29,118 nucleotides of DNA, from NCBI GenBank assembly GCA_044867785.1, contig JBIOVM010000132.1, positions 1 to 29,118 on the forward strand. The letters are read 5' to 3'. Source of the DNA: DASRDR01 sp044867785 (GTDB taxonomy: Bacteria > Methylomirabilota > Methylomirabilia > Rokubacteriales > DASRDR01). Positions 1 through 9,262 of the stretch are shown piece by piece. The position numbers and the translations under genes are program-made. Numbering within the stretch: position 1 is the stretch's first letter; the number at the start of each line of letters is the position of its first letter. Under the pieces are notes generated by a model, which was not told where the DNA came from, ran no database searches, and was given only the letters and a program-made list of their open reading frames with translations.

Positions 1-168
1 TTATGTTCCTGGAGTTCCCGACCGGATTGGTGCTCTATTGGCTCGTCAATAACGTGCTCTCGATCGGGCAGCAGTACATGATCGATCGGAGCGCCGCGGC
101 GCCCAGCGAGAAGGGGCGCTCGGGCAGCCCGCCCTCGAGGAACGAGGGCGGCGGGCCGAAGAGCCGGC

Positions 169-1648
<1,480 letters not shown>

Positions 1649-2483
1649 GGTCGAGGACGGCGGGCGACTCCGCGATCTCGCCATCGAGAGCTTGGTCCCG
1701 AACCCGCAGCAGCCCCGCCGCGACTTCGCCGAGCCGGCCCTCGAGGAGCTGGCCCAGTCCATCCGGTCTTCCGGGATCCTCCAGCCCCTGGTTGTGCGAC
1801 CTCGCGGCGCGCAGTTCGAGATTCTCGTGGGTGAGCGGCGCTGGCGCGCCGCGCAACGCGCAGGGCTGATCCGGGTCCCGGCGATCGTCCGCGACGCGAC
1901 CGATGCGGAAGCGCTCGAGCTGGCGCTCGTGGAGAACCTCCTTCGCGAGGACCTGAACCCGATCGAGGCCGCCCAGGCCTACCAACGGCTCCTGGCCGAG
2001 TTCGGGTGGACCCAAGAGGAGCTGGCGCGCCGCCTGGGGAAGGACCGCTCATCGGTCGCCAATGCGCTCCGCCTGCTGCGGCTCCCGGCGGCGATCCTGG
2101 AGGACCTCCGAAGCGGCCGGTTGACGATGGGCCATGCCCGCGCCCTCCTGGGGCTACCGTCCGCCGCGGCTCAGCTCCGGCTCCGCCAGCGCATTCTCAC
2201 CCAGGACTGGTCGGTGCGCGCGACCGAGGCCGGAGTGCAGGCCCGACGGCCGGGGCGCGTCAAGCTGCGCCGCCGCGCGGCTGACCTGGACGCGCTGGAA
2301 GAGGAGCTGCGCCTTGCGTTGGGGACCCGCGTGCGCGTCGTGGGATCGCTGGTTCGGGGCCGCATCGAGCTTCCCTATGCCACGGCCGAGGAGCTCGAGC
2401 GAATTCATGGCCGCCTGACGGGCGGACCGACGGCGGCGGAGCTGGAGCGCATCCATGCGCGGCTCACCGACAAGCAAGATTAG

Positions 2484-2512
2484 AAACCACTAATAGCAAT
2501 TTAAAACTAATT
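2484..2512 (+). promoter_or_regulatory. AT-rich parB-mnmA spacer with ACTAAT direct repeat
   Basis: These 29 bases between parB and mnmA contain only six G or C residues, against the strongly GC-rich surroundings. ACTAAT occurs twice (2489-2494 and 2506-2511), 17 bases apart start to start. No Shine-Dalgarno sequence is visible before the mnmA ATG. The spacer may hold a -10 element or an unstructured ribosome-entry leader; the sequence alone does not decide. Confidence 0.4.
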
Positions 2513-3592
2513 ATGGCCATCGTCGTCGGGTTGAGCGGGGGCGTGGACAGCTCGGTCGCCGCCGCCCTGCTCCGGGAAGCCGGACATGACGTGGTGGGGG
2601 TCACGCTGCGAACGACGTCGTGGGAGGAGCCTCACGACGCCGCAGCCCGATTCGGGTCATGCTGCTCGGCTGAGACGGCGGTGGCGGCCCGCCAGGTGGC
2701 ACGCCGTCTGGCGATTCCGTATTACGTGCTCAACCACGAGCGCGAGTTCGCCGAGCGCGTGATCGCCGATTTCGTCGACGAGTACGCGGCCGGGCGCACG
2801 CCGAGCCCGTGCGTCGTCTGTAACCGCGAGGTCAAGTTCGGCACTCTGCTCCAGGGCGCGCTCGCCTGGGACGCCGAGGCGATCGCGACGGGGCACTACG
2901 CTCGCATCGCCCCCGACCGGCGGACCGGCCGGACGTTGCTCCTCACCGCGCGGGACCCCGCGAAGGATCAGAGCTACTTTCTGTGGCCCCTCACCCAGGC
3001 GCAGCTCGCGCGTGCCCGCTTCCCGGTAGGCGGGCTGACCAAACCGGAGGTCCGCGCGTACGCGCGGGCGCGAGGCCTCGCCACCGCCGCGACGCCCGAG
3101 AGCCAGGAACTCTGCTTCGTGAGCGGGGACTACCGCGAGTTCCTCCGCGCGCGGGCGCCGGCGGCGTTCCGCGCCGGGCCGATCTTGGACGGAGGCGGGC
3201 GCGAGATCGGCCAGCATGCGGGTCTCGGCAGCTACACGATCGGCCAGCGTCGAGGCCTGGGGCGCCTCGGCCCGGGCGCGACCTACGTGGTGCGTCTGGA
3301 TCCCGTGCGGAACGCCGTCGTCGTCGGGCCGCGCGAGGCGCTGCGGGCCACGCGCCTGGTGGCCGAGCAGGTCAACCTGATCGGGCTCGCCGCGCTCGAG
3401 GCGCCGCTCGACGTGGAGGTGCGGGTGCGCCATCGTGCTCCGCGGGTGCCGGCCCGCGTGCGCCCGGACGCGGGCGGCCGGATCGCCGTGGACCTCCGGG
3501 AGCCCCAGTACGCGGTCACGCCGGGGCAATCGGTCGTCTTCTATCAGGGGGAGGTGGTGATCGGCGGCGGCGTCATCGCGCACGCCGCTTGA
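2513..3592 (+). CDS. mnmA: tRNA-specific 2-thiouridylase MnmA
   Basis: MnmA adenylates and thiolates U34 of tRNA-Lys, -Glu and -Gln, taking sulfur from a cysteine desulfurase relay. The 359-aa product has the N-type ATP pyrophosphatase PP-loop GLSGGVDSS (6-14). The catalytic cysteine motif TPSPCVVCN places C100, and the partner cysteine is in SQELCFV (C201). KDQSYFLWPL (151-160) is the characteristic tRNA-binding block. A GSCCSAETA insertion near residue 50 is a subfamily variant of the usual segment. Length is normal. The start is ATG 2513 because the PP-loop begins six residues later; no ribosome-binding site is visible. It stands alone between parB and the ATP synthase genes, and its stop codon is embedded in a TTGACA hexamer. 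Confidence 0.96.
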   Translation: MAIVVGLSGGVDSSVAAALLREAGHDVVGVTLRTTSWEEPHDAAARFGSCCSAETAVAARQVARRLAIPYYVLNHEREFAERVIADFVDEYAAGRTPSPCVVCNREVKFGTLLQGALAWDAEAIATGHYARIAPDRRTGRTLLLTARDPAKDQSYFLWPLTQAQLARARFPVGGLTKPEVRAYARARGLATAATPESQELCFVSGDYREFLRARAPAAFRAGPILDGGGREIGQHAGLGSYTIGQRRGLGRLGPGATYVVRLDPVRNAVVVGPREALRATRLVAEQVNLIGLAALEAPLDVEVRVRHRAPRVPARVRPDAGGRIAVDLREPQYAVTPGQSVVFYQGEVVIGGGVIAHAA

Positions 3593-3618
3593 CACTCTTC
3601 GGACCCGCGTGGTATCCC
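3589..3618 (+). promoter_or_regulatory. Candidate sigma-70 promoter for the atp operon
   Basis: A perfect -35 hexamer, TTGACA (3589-3594), overlaps the mnmA stop codon. A weak -10 candidate, TATCCC (3613-3618), follows after 18 bases. The atpF start is 52 bases further on. The next gap upstream of comparable size is the parB-mnmA spacer, so this is the best-placed promoter for atpFHAGDC. The -10 matches only half of the consensus. Confidence 0.45.
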
Positions 3619-3623
3619 CTAGT

Positions 3624-3643
3624 GGGCTGCTTGCCCCTTTTTT
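3624..3643 (+). terminator. Short GC hairpin with T-tract (terminator or attenuator-like)
   Basis: GGGC (3624-3627), a five-base loop and GCCC (3633-3636) are followed one base later by six T residues (3638-3643). The stem is only 4 bp, weak for an intrinsic terminator, but T-runs are rare in this sequence. It could end mnmA transcripts. It lies just downstream of the candidate atp promoter, so it might instead reduce early elongation of the atp leader. Confidence 0.35.
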
Positions 3644-3670
3644 CACAACATCCCCCGCCGCGAGGCTGAC

Positions 3671-4285
3671 ATGACACGGAATCGAAGAGTGGTGGGTCTG
3701 CCTGCCGCGCTCGCCGCGCCGATCATCCGCGGCCTGGGCGCAACCGCGGGGTGGCTCGGGTTCCCCGTCGCGGCGGACGCCGCAGGCGGGGGTGGGGCGA
3801 GCCTGATCGAGGTCAACTGGACGCTCGGCATCCAGCTGATCAGCTTCCTCCTGCTCCTGACCGTCCTCTACAAGTTCCTCTTCCGCCCGCTGACGGCGGC
3901 GCTGGCGGGGCGCACCGCCGCGATCGAGCAGCAGCTCGCCGAGGCGCAAGCCGCGCGGGAGGGGGCGCAGCGCGAGATGGCGGCCATGGAGGAGCGCATC
4001 CGAGCGGCGCATGCCGACGCCCAGGCGCTCCGCGAGCGCGCTCTCCGCGAGGCGGCGGAGCTGCGCGAGCGCCTCGGCGCGGAGGCGCGGCAGGAGGCCG
4101 GGCGGCTGGTCGAGGCGGCTCAGGCGCAGATCGCCCAGGAAGTCCGCCGGGCTCGCGCCGAGCTGCGCGGCGAGGTCGGCACGTTCGCCGTCCAGATCGC
4201 CGAGCGCCTCGTCCGGAAGAGCCTCACCGACGACGACCACCAGCGTCTCGTCCGCGAGGCGCTGACTCGGATCGAGCCCGCGTGA
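3671..4285 (+). CDS. atpF: F1Fo ATP synthase subunit b
   Basis: Subunit b is the peripheral stalk linking Fo to F1. The 204-aa product has one membrane helix at about 51-71 (TLGIQLISFLLLLTVLYKFLF), the conserved R-P-L just after it, and then an uninterrupted Ala/Glu/Arg-rich coiled coil from about 80 to 180. GAGG five bases upstream supports ATG 3671. Oddly, about 45 residues precede the membrane helix. They include a basic start, a hydrophobic stretch and an AADA-AG site that looks like a signal peptide. Some bacterial b subunits have such extensions; alternatively a downstream start is used. Only one b gene is present, and genes for a and c (atpB, atpE) are absent, so these must lie elsewhere. 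The stop overlaps the start of atpH. Confidence 0.9.
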   Translation: MTRNRRVVGLPAALAAPIIRGLGATAGWLGFPVAADAAGGGGASLIEVNWTLGIQLISFLLLLTVLYKFLFRPLTAALAGRTAAIEQQLAEAQAAREGAQREMAAMEERIRAAHADAQALRERALREAAELRERLGAEARQEAGRLVEAAQAQIAQEVRRARAELRGEVGTFAVQIAERLVRKSLTDDDHQRLVREALTRIEPA

Positions 4286-4839
4286 AGGCCGACGCCGCCG
4301 TCGCGCGCCGCTACGCGCGGGCCCTCCACGCCCTCGCCGGCGAGGCGCGGCGGGCCGAGGCCGTGACGGACGAGCTGGCGGCGTTCGACCAGCTGCTGTC
4401 GACGGATCGCGAGCTCAGGGACGCGCTCCTGCGGCCCTGGGTCAAGGCGGCGACCAAGCGCGCGATCGTGCTCGAGGTGGCCGATCGCCTGGGCCTGTCG
4501 CCGCTGACGCGCAACTTCCTGGCCCTCGTCGCGCAGCGCCGTCGGCTCGACGCGCTCGGGGAGATCCTCACGGCCTACCGCGCGCGCGTGGACGAGGCCG
4601 CCGGGCGCATTCGGGCGCGGGTGCGCAGCGCCGCGCCCCTGTCGGACGGTGAGCGGGCGGGGCTGCGCGAGCGCCTCGGGCGCCGCCTGGGCAAGACGGT
4701 GTTGCTGGACACCGAGGTCGACCCACACCTGCTCGGTGGCTTCGTCGCCGAGGTCGGGAGCCGGGTCCTGGACATGAGCGTCGCGGGCCAGCTGTCGGCC
4801 CTCAGAGAGCGGATCCTCAAGGGAGCGGGGGGAGCATGA
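4282..4839 (+). CDS. atpH: F1Fo ATP synthase subunit delta
   Basis: Delta (OSCP homologue) joins the top of F1 to the b stalk. The 185-aa frame starts at GTG 4282, whose last two bases form part of the atpF TGA (GTGA overlap). It opens with A-V-A-R-R-Y-A-R-A-L, the conserved delta N-terminus. The centre (LSPLTRNFLALVAQRRRLDALGEI written in pieces: LTRNFLALV, RRRLDAL) and the C-terminal DPHLLGGFVAEVGSRVLDMS block are family hallmarks. A much longer open frame begins at 3751 on this frame, but that part is only a shadow of atpF. The 4-nt overlaps on both sides indicate coupled translation with atpF and atpA. Confidence 0.93.
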   Translation: MKADAAVARRYARALHALAGEARRAEAVTDELAAFDQLLSTDRELRDALLRPWVKAATKRAIVLEVADRLGLSPLTRNFLALVAQRRRLDALGEILTAYRARVDEAAGRIRARVRSAAPLSDGERAGLRERLGRRLGKTVLLDTEVDPHLLGGFVAEVGSRVLDMSVAGQLSALRERILKGAGGA

Positions 4840-6365
4840 TCAAGGCCGGTGAGATCAGCGAGATCATCCGACGCCAGATCCAGGAGTTCGAAGGCGAGAC
4901 CGACCTCACCGAGATCGGGCGCGTCATCGAGGTCGGCGACGGGATCGCCCGCGTGTACGGGCTCGAGCGCGCGATGGCCGGCGAGCTCCTCACCTTCCCC
5001 CACGACATCGTCGGCATGGTCCTGAACCTCGAGGAGGACAACGTGGGCGCGGTCCTCCTCGGCGAGGATCGCGCGATCCGGGAGGGCGACGTCGTGAAGC
5101 GGACCGGCCGGATCGCGCAGGTGCCGATCGGTGAGCCCCTGGTGGGCCGCGTCGTGAACGCGCTCGGCCAGCCGATCGACGGCCGGGGGCCGATCGACGC
5201 CAAGGAGTTCCGCCCCATCGAGCGATACGCCCCGGGCGTGGTCGACCGCCGTCCCGTGAAGGAGCCGCTCCAGACCGGCATCAAGGCCATCGACGCGATG
5301 ATCCCCATCGGGCGCGGCCAGCGGGAGCTGATCATCGGCGACCGCCAGACGGGGAAGACAGCGATCGCCGTCGACACGATCCTCAACCAGAAGGGCCAGG
5401 GCGTCTACTGCTTCTACGTGGCAGTCGGGCAGAAGCGCTCGACCGTGGCGCAGGTCGTGCGGGTGCTCGAGGAGCACGGCGCCATGGAGTACACGACCGT
5501 GATCGCGGCCACCGCCTCCGATCCGGCGCCTCTGCAGTACATCGCGCCGTACGCCGGCGTCACGATGGGCGAGTACTTCCGCGACTCCAAGCGCCACGCG
5601 CTCTGCATCTACGACGACCTGTCCAAGCACGCGCAGGCGTATCGGCAGCTCTCGCTGCTGCTCCGCCGCCCCCCGGGGCGCGAGGCGTACCCGGGCGACG
5701 TGTTCTACCTCCACTCGCGGCTCCTCGAGCGCGCCGCCAAGCTGAACGACGAGCTCGGCGGGGGGTCGCTGACGGCGCTGCCGATCATCGAGACGCAGCT
5801 CGGCGACGTCTCCGCCTACATCCCGACGAACGTGATCTCCATCACCGACGGGCAGATCTACCTGGAGACGGACCTCTTCTACGCGGGAATCCGGCCCGCG
5901 GTGAACGTCGGCCTCTCCGTCTCGCGGGTGGGCGGCTCCGCCCAGGTGAAGGCGATGCGCCAGGTCGCCGGCAAGCTCCGCCTGGACCTCGCCCAGTACC
6001 GCGAGCTGGCGGCCTTCGCCCAGTTCGGCTCGGAGCTCGACAAGGCGACGCAGCAGCAGTTGTCGCGCGGTCAGCGGATGGTGGAGCTGCTCAAGCAGGG
6101 CCAGTACGCCCCCTTGCCCGTGGAGAAGCAGATCCTCGTCATCTATGCCGGCACCCAGGGCCATCTGGACGACGTGTCGGTCGACGCGCTCCGCGCGTTC
6201 GAGGAAGCCCTCTACCAGTACGCCGACGGGCGCGGCGGTGCGCAGTTGGCCGAGATCCGCGAGAAGAAGGAGCTCTCCGACGCGCTCCGCGGACAGCTCG
6301 ACGAGCTGATCGCGGGGGCGAAGGCCGAGTTCCTGGCGTCCCGGGGCGTCGCCAGCGCGGCGTAG
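4836..6365 (+). CDS. atpA: F1Fo ATP synthase subunit alpha
   Basis: Alpha is the non-catalytic nucleotide-binding subunit of the F1 hexamer and supplies the arginine finger. At 509 aa the length is typical. Visible features are the N-terminal beta-barrel (about 25-95), the Walker A motif GDRQTGKT (168-175), the ALCIYDD Walker B region (255-261) and the alpha signature RPAVNVGLSVSRVGGSAQ around 352-369, whose Arg is the finger. ATG 4836 shares ATGA with the atpH stop. The C-terminal helical domain is complete (ends SRGVASAA). Twenty bases separate it from atpG. Confidence 0.98.
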   Translation: MIKAGEISEIIRRQIQEFEGETDLTEIGRVIEVGDGIARVYGLERAMAGELLTFPHDIVGMVLNLEEDNVGAVLLGEDRAIREGDVVKRTGRIAQVPIGEPLVGRVVNALGQPIDGRGPIDAKEFRPIERYAPGVVDRRPVKEPLQTGIKAIDAMIPIGRGQRELIIGDRQTGKTAIAVDTILNQKGQGVYCFYVAVGQKRSTVAQVVRVLEEHGAMEYTTVIAATASDPAPLQYIAPYAGVTMGEYFRDSKRHALCIYDDLSKHAQAYRQLSLLLRRPPGREAYPGDVFYLHSRLLERAAKLNDELGGGSLTALPIIETQLGDVSAYIPTNVISITDGQIYLETDLFYAGIRPAVNVGLSVSRVGGSAQVKAMRQVAGKLRLDLAQYRELAAFAQFGSELDKATQQQLSRGQRMVELLKQGQYAPLPVEKQILVIYAGTQGHLDDVSVDALRAFEEALYQYADGRGGAQLAEIREKKELSDALRGQLDELIAGAKAEFLASRGVASAA

Positions 6366-6385
6366 CCCGGACACGGCCCGACCCG

Positions 6386-7267
6386 ATGGCGACGCTCCAG
6401 GACATCCGGCGGCGGATCCGCTCCGTCCAATCCACCCAAAAGATCACCCGCGCGATGAAGCTCGTCGCGGCGGCGAAGCTCAGGCGGGCGCAGGAGCGCA
6501 TTCTCGAGGCGCGGCCATACGCATTCAAGATGGCCGAGCTGGTGGGCACGCTGGTGCGCGGGCTGGGCGAAGACAAGCACCCGCTCCTGGCGCGGCGCGA
6601 GGGACCGCGGAAGCTCTACGTCGTCGTGACCGCCGACAAGGGCCTGTGCGGCGCCTTCAACTCGAACGTCGCCCGGCGCGCGGCGGAGCTCCTGCGCGGC
6701 AGCGCCGATGGAACGGTGGGCGTCCTGACGGTGGGGCGCAAGGGGCGTGACTTCTTCCGCCGGCGGCCGTGGCCGGTGCGCGGCGAGCGGATCGGCTTCC
6801 TCGACCGGTTGGCGTTCTCGGACGTCCGGGCGCTGGCCGGCGAGCTGATGGCGGCGTACCTCGGAGACGAGGTCGACGAGGTCTGGCTCGTGTTCAACGA
6901 GTTCCGCTCGGTGGCGGTGCAGCGGGTGGTCGCGGAGCGTCTGCTGCCCATCGAGCCGCCCGACGCGGCGGAGGCGGGGGCCGAGGGCCCGGCGGTGGAC
7001 TACATCTACGAGCCCGACCCGGTGACGATCCTCGCCGCGCTGCTCCCGCGCCACGTGGAGGTGCAGCTCTACCGGGCGCTCCTCGAGTCGGCGGCCGGGG
7101 AGCACGGGGCGCGGATGACGGCCATGGAGGCCGCGAGCAAGAACGCCCAGGAGATGATCGGTCTCCTGACGATCCAGTACAACAAGGCCCGGCAGGAGCG
7201 GATCACCAAGGAGCTGCTCGACATCGTGGGCGGTGCCGAGGCGCTCCGGGCCAGCGCGGGAGGCTGA
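6386..7267 (+). CDS. atpG: F1Fo ATP synthase subunit gamma
   Basis: Gamma is the central rotor shaft. The 293-aa product has the two terminal helices that form the coiled coil. The N-terminal one is DIRRRIRSVQSTQKITRAMK with LVAAAKLRRAQ following; the C-terminal one contains MEAASKNAQEMI and YNKARQERITKEL. The Rossmann-like middle begins VVTADKGLCGAFN, which is strongly conserved. The ATG at 6386 follows the atpA stop by 20 bases. An 81-base gap to atpD, the longest within the operon, starts with an 18-base palindrome. No anomalies are seen in the protein. Confidence 0.97.
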   Translation: MATLQDIRRRIRSVQSTQKITRAMKLVAAAKLRRAQERILEARPYAFKMAELVGTLVRGLGEDKHPLLARREGPRKLYVVVTADKGLCGAFNSNVARRAAELLRGSADGTVGVLTVGRKGRDFFRRRPWPVRGERIGFLDRLAFSDVRALAGELMAAYLGDEVDEVWLVFNEFRSVAVQRVVAERLLPIEPPDAAEAGAEGPAVDYIYEPDPVTILAALLPRHVEVQLYRALLESAAGEHGARMTAMEAASKNAQEMIGLLTIQYNKARQERITKELLDIVGGAEALRASAGG

Positions 7268-7285
7268 CGGCGCGCCGGCGCGCCG
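7268..7285. repeat. 18-bp perfect palindrome in the atpG-atpD gap
   Basis: CGGCGCGCCGGCGCGCCG reads identically on both strands and consists of two abutting GGCGCGCC units plus flanking C and G. It directly follows the atpG stop. In RNA it could fold into a short GC stem, possibly stabilising the upstream mRNA or tuning the atpG:atpD ratio. It could also be a protein-binding dyad. Function is inference. Confidence 0.5.
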
Positions 7286-7348
7286 ACCGCGCTCCGGGAT
7301 CTCGAGGGCGGCCTCGCGCCCATGTGGAACGACTGAGGGGAGACGCGC

Positions 7349-8764
7349 ATGCGAGAGGGACACATCGTCCAGGTGATCGGGCCCGTCGTCGACGTCGAGT
7401 TCGAGCCGGGCGTCCTGCCCGCCATCTTCAACGCGCTCGAGGTACCCGGGCTCGAGGTCAAGGACGTCTTCTCCTACAGCCAGAAGCTCGTGCTGGAAGT
7501 GGCCCAGCATCTCGGCGAGTCGACCGTGCGCACCGTCGCCATGTCGTCCACCGACGGCCTGGTGCGCGGGGCCAAGGTGCAGGACACCGGCCGGCCCATC
7601 TCGGTGCCGGTCGGGAAGGGCACGCTCGGGCGGATCCTGAACATCGTCGGCGAGCCGGTCGACAAGCTCGGTCCGGTGGCGGCCGAGAAGACCTACCCGA
7701 TCCACCGGCCGGCGCCGTCGTTCGAAGAGCAGTCCACGTCCGTCCAGATGCTGGAGACCGGTATCAAGGTCGTGGACCTGCTCGAGCCGTACACGAAGGG
7801 CGGCAAGACCGGGCTCTTCGGCGGCGCGGGCGTCGGGAAGACCGTGCTCATCCAGGAGCTCATCCACAACATCGCCAAGCACCACGGCGGCATCTCGGTC
7901 TTCGCCGGCGTGGGGGAACGAACGCGCGAAGGGAACGACCTCTGGCTCGAGTTCAAGGAGTCGGGGATCATCGAGAAGACGGCGCTCATCTACGGCCAGA
8001 TGACCGAGCCCCCCGGGGCGCGGCTCCGCGTCGGGCTCACCGGGCTCACGGTCGCCGAGTACTTCCGCGACGAGGAGGGACAGGACGTCCTCCTCTTCAT
8101 CGACAACATCTTCCGGTTCACGCAGGCCGGCTCGGAGGTCTCGGCGCTCCTCGGCCGCATGCCCTCGGCGGTCGGCTACCAGCCGACGCTCGGCACCGAG
8201 ATGGGCGCGCTGCAGGAGCGGATCACCTCCACCAAGCGCGGCTCGATCACGTCGGTGCAGGCGATCTACGTGCCGGCCGACGACATCACCGACCCGGCAC
8301 CGGCGACGGCGTTCGCCCACCTGGACGCCACCACCGTGCTCTCGCGCCAGATCTCGGAGCTCGGTATCTATCCGGCGGTGGACCCCCTGGCGTCCACCTC
8401 GCGGATCCTGGACCCGCGCATCCTCGGCGAGGAGCACTATCGGACGGCGCGCGCCGTCCAGCTCACCCTCCAGCGCTACAAGGACCTCCAGGACATCATC
8501 GCCATCCTCGGGATGGAGGAGCTGTCGGAGGAGGACAAGCTGACGGTGGCGCGGGCGCGCAAGATCCAGCGATTCCTCTCCCAGCCCTTCTTCGTCGCCG
8601 AGACGTTCACCGGCGCGCCCGGCAAGTACGTCTCGCTCGCCGACACCGTCCGCGGCTTCCGCGAGGTGGTGGAAGGCAAGCACGACGACCTGCCCGAGCA
8701 GGCGTTCTACATGGTCGGCGGCATCGAGGAGGCCGTGGAGAAGGCCAAGCGGCTGCGGGAATAA
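7349..8764 (+). CDS. atpD: F1Fo ATP synthase subunit beta
   Basis: Beta carries the catalytic sites of F1. The 471-aa product has the P-loop GGAGVGKT (158-165) and the GERTREGNDLW block (189-199) with the catalytic Glu at 190. The Walker B region is DVLLFIDNIFRF, and the ALLGRMPSAVGYQPTL and DPAPATAFAHLDATT blocks are both typical. GAGGGGAG lies about 7-14 bases before ATG 7349, one of the strongest ribosome-binding sites in the window, consistent with the need for three copies per enzyme. The stop is 16 bases ahead of atpC. No missing catalytic residue is visible. Confidence 0.98.
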   Translation: MREGHIVQVIGPVVDVEFEPGVLPAIFNALEVPGLEVKDVFSYSQKLVLEVAQHLGESTVRTVAMSSTDGLVRGAKVQDTGRPISVPVGKGTLGRILNIVGEPVDKLGPVAAEKTYPIHRPAPSFEEQSTSVQMLETGIKVVDLLEPYTKGGKTGLFGGAGVGKTVLIQELIHNIAKHHGGISVFAGVGERTREGNDLWLEFKESGIIEKTALIYGQMTEPPGARLRVGLTGLTVAEYFRDEEGQDVLLFIDNIFRFTQAGSEVSALLGRMPSAVGYQPTLGTEMGALQERITSTKRGSITSVQAIYVPADDITDPAPATAFAHLDATTVLSRQISELGIYPAVDPLASTSRILDPRILGEEHYRTARAVQLTLQRYKDLQDIIAILGMEELSEEDKLTVARARKIQRFLSQPFFVAETFTGAPGKYVSLADTVRGFREVVEGKHDDLPEQAFYMVGGIEEAVEKAKRLRE

Positions 8765-8780
8765 GGGAGCCGGCGACACG

Positions 8781-9212
8781 ATGGCGGATCGGCTCAGGCT
8801 GGAGCTGGCGACCCCCACGCGCCTCGTCGTGTCGGGCGAGGCCGACGAGGTCGTGGTGCCCGGCAGCGAGGGCTCGTTCGGCGTCCTCCCGGGCCACGCG
8901 CCGCTGCTGAGCCTCGTCGGCACGGGCGAGGTGATGTACCGCACCGGCCGCGAGGAGCACTATCTCGCCGTGAGCGGCGGGTTCGCCGAGGTCGGCCCGG
9001 ACCACGTCACGATCCTCACCGAGACCGCCGAGCGTCCGGAGGAGATCGACCCCGCGCGCGCTCGCGCGGCCGGCGACCGGGCCGAGCAGCGTCTCCGAGC
9101 CGCCGCCGTCGAGGAGACGGACGTGGATCGGGCGCTGTCCGCGCTCGCCCGGGCTCGGGTGCGGCTCCAGACCGCGGGGCGGCGGCCCGCCGGGGCGGTG
9201 ACCCCGCCTTGA
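8781..9212 (+). CDS. atpC: F1Fo ATP synthase subunit epsilon
   Basis: Epsilon couples the gamma rotor to the c ring and can inhibit ATP hydrolysis. The 143-aa product has the N-terminal beta sandwich: LELATPTRLV, then VVPGSEGSFGVLPGHAPLLS, with the canonical G-x-F-G-V-L-P-x-H-A-P motif. A C-terminal two-helix region (about 95-135) holds ARARAAGDRAEQRLRAA. It closes the atp operon; the next gene has its own candidate promoter, whose TTGACA overlaps this stop codon. Length and sequence are normal. Confidence 0.95.
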   Translation: MADRLRLELATPTRLVVSGEADEVVVPGSEGSFGVLPGHAPLLSLVGTGEVMYRTGREEHYLAVSGGFAEVGPDHVTILTETAERPEEIDPARARAAGDRAEQRLRAAAVEETDVDRALSALARARVRLQTAGRRPAGAVTPP

Positions 9213-9238
9213 CACCCCCTGGGGCGGGTGGCTAGGCT
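9209..9238 (+). promoter_or_regulatory. Candidate sigma-70 promoter after atpC
   Basis: TTGACA (9209-9214) overlaps the atpC stop exactly as the mnmA stop is overlapped. After 18 bases comes TAGGCT (9233-9238), matching three of six -10 positions. The following gene starts 24 bases downstream. The local CCCGCC (9203-9208) and GGCGGG (9223-9228) could also pair across the -35, so the region may instead be a weak hairpin ending the atp transcript. Confidence 0.35.
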
Positions 9239-9262
9239 CGTGCGGGGGTTGCGGGCGCCGAG

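Noticed and set aside
3751..4281. A 5' extension of atpH giving a 362-residue frame
   Set aside because: The extension is an out-of-frame translation of atpF; the delta subunit proper begins at GTG 4282.
7321..7336. A GTGGAAC motif before atpD that looks like half a parS
   Set aside because: Only one half-site matches; the left half has no similarity to the palindrome.
2657..8944. Very long minus-strand open frames opposite mnmA and the atp genes (up to 910 residues)
   Set aside because: They are antisense to strongly conserved genes, have compositions dominated by Arg, Leu, Asp, His and Gly, and show no domain; long shadows are expected at this GC content.
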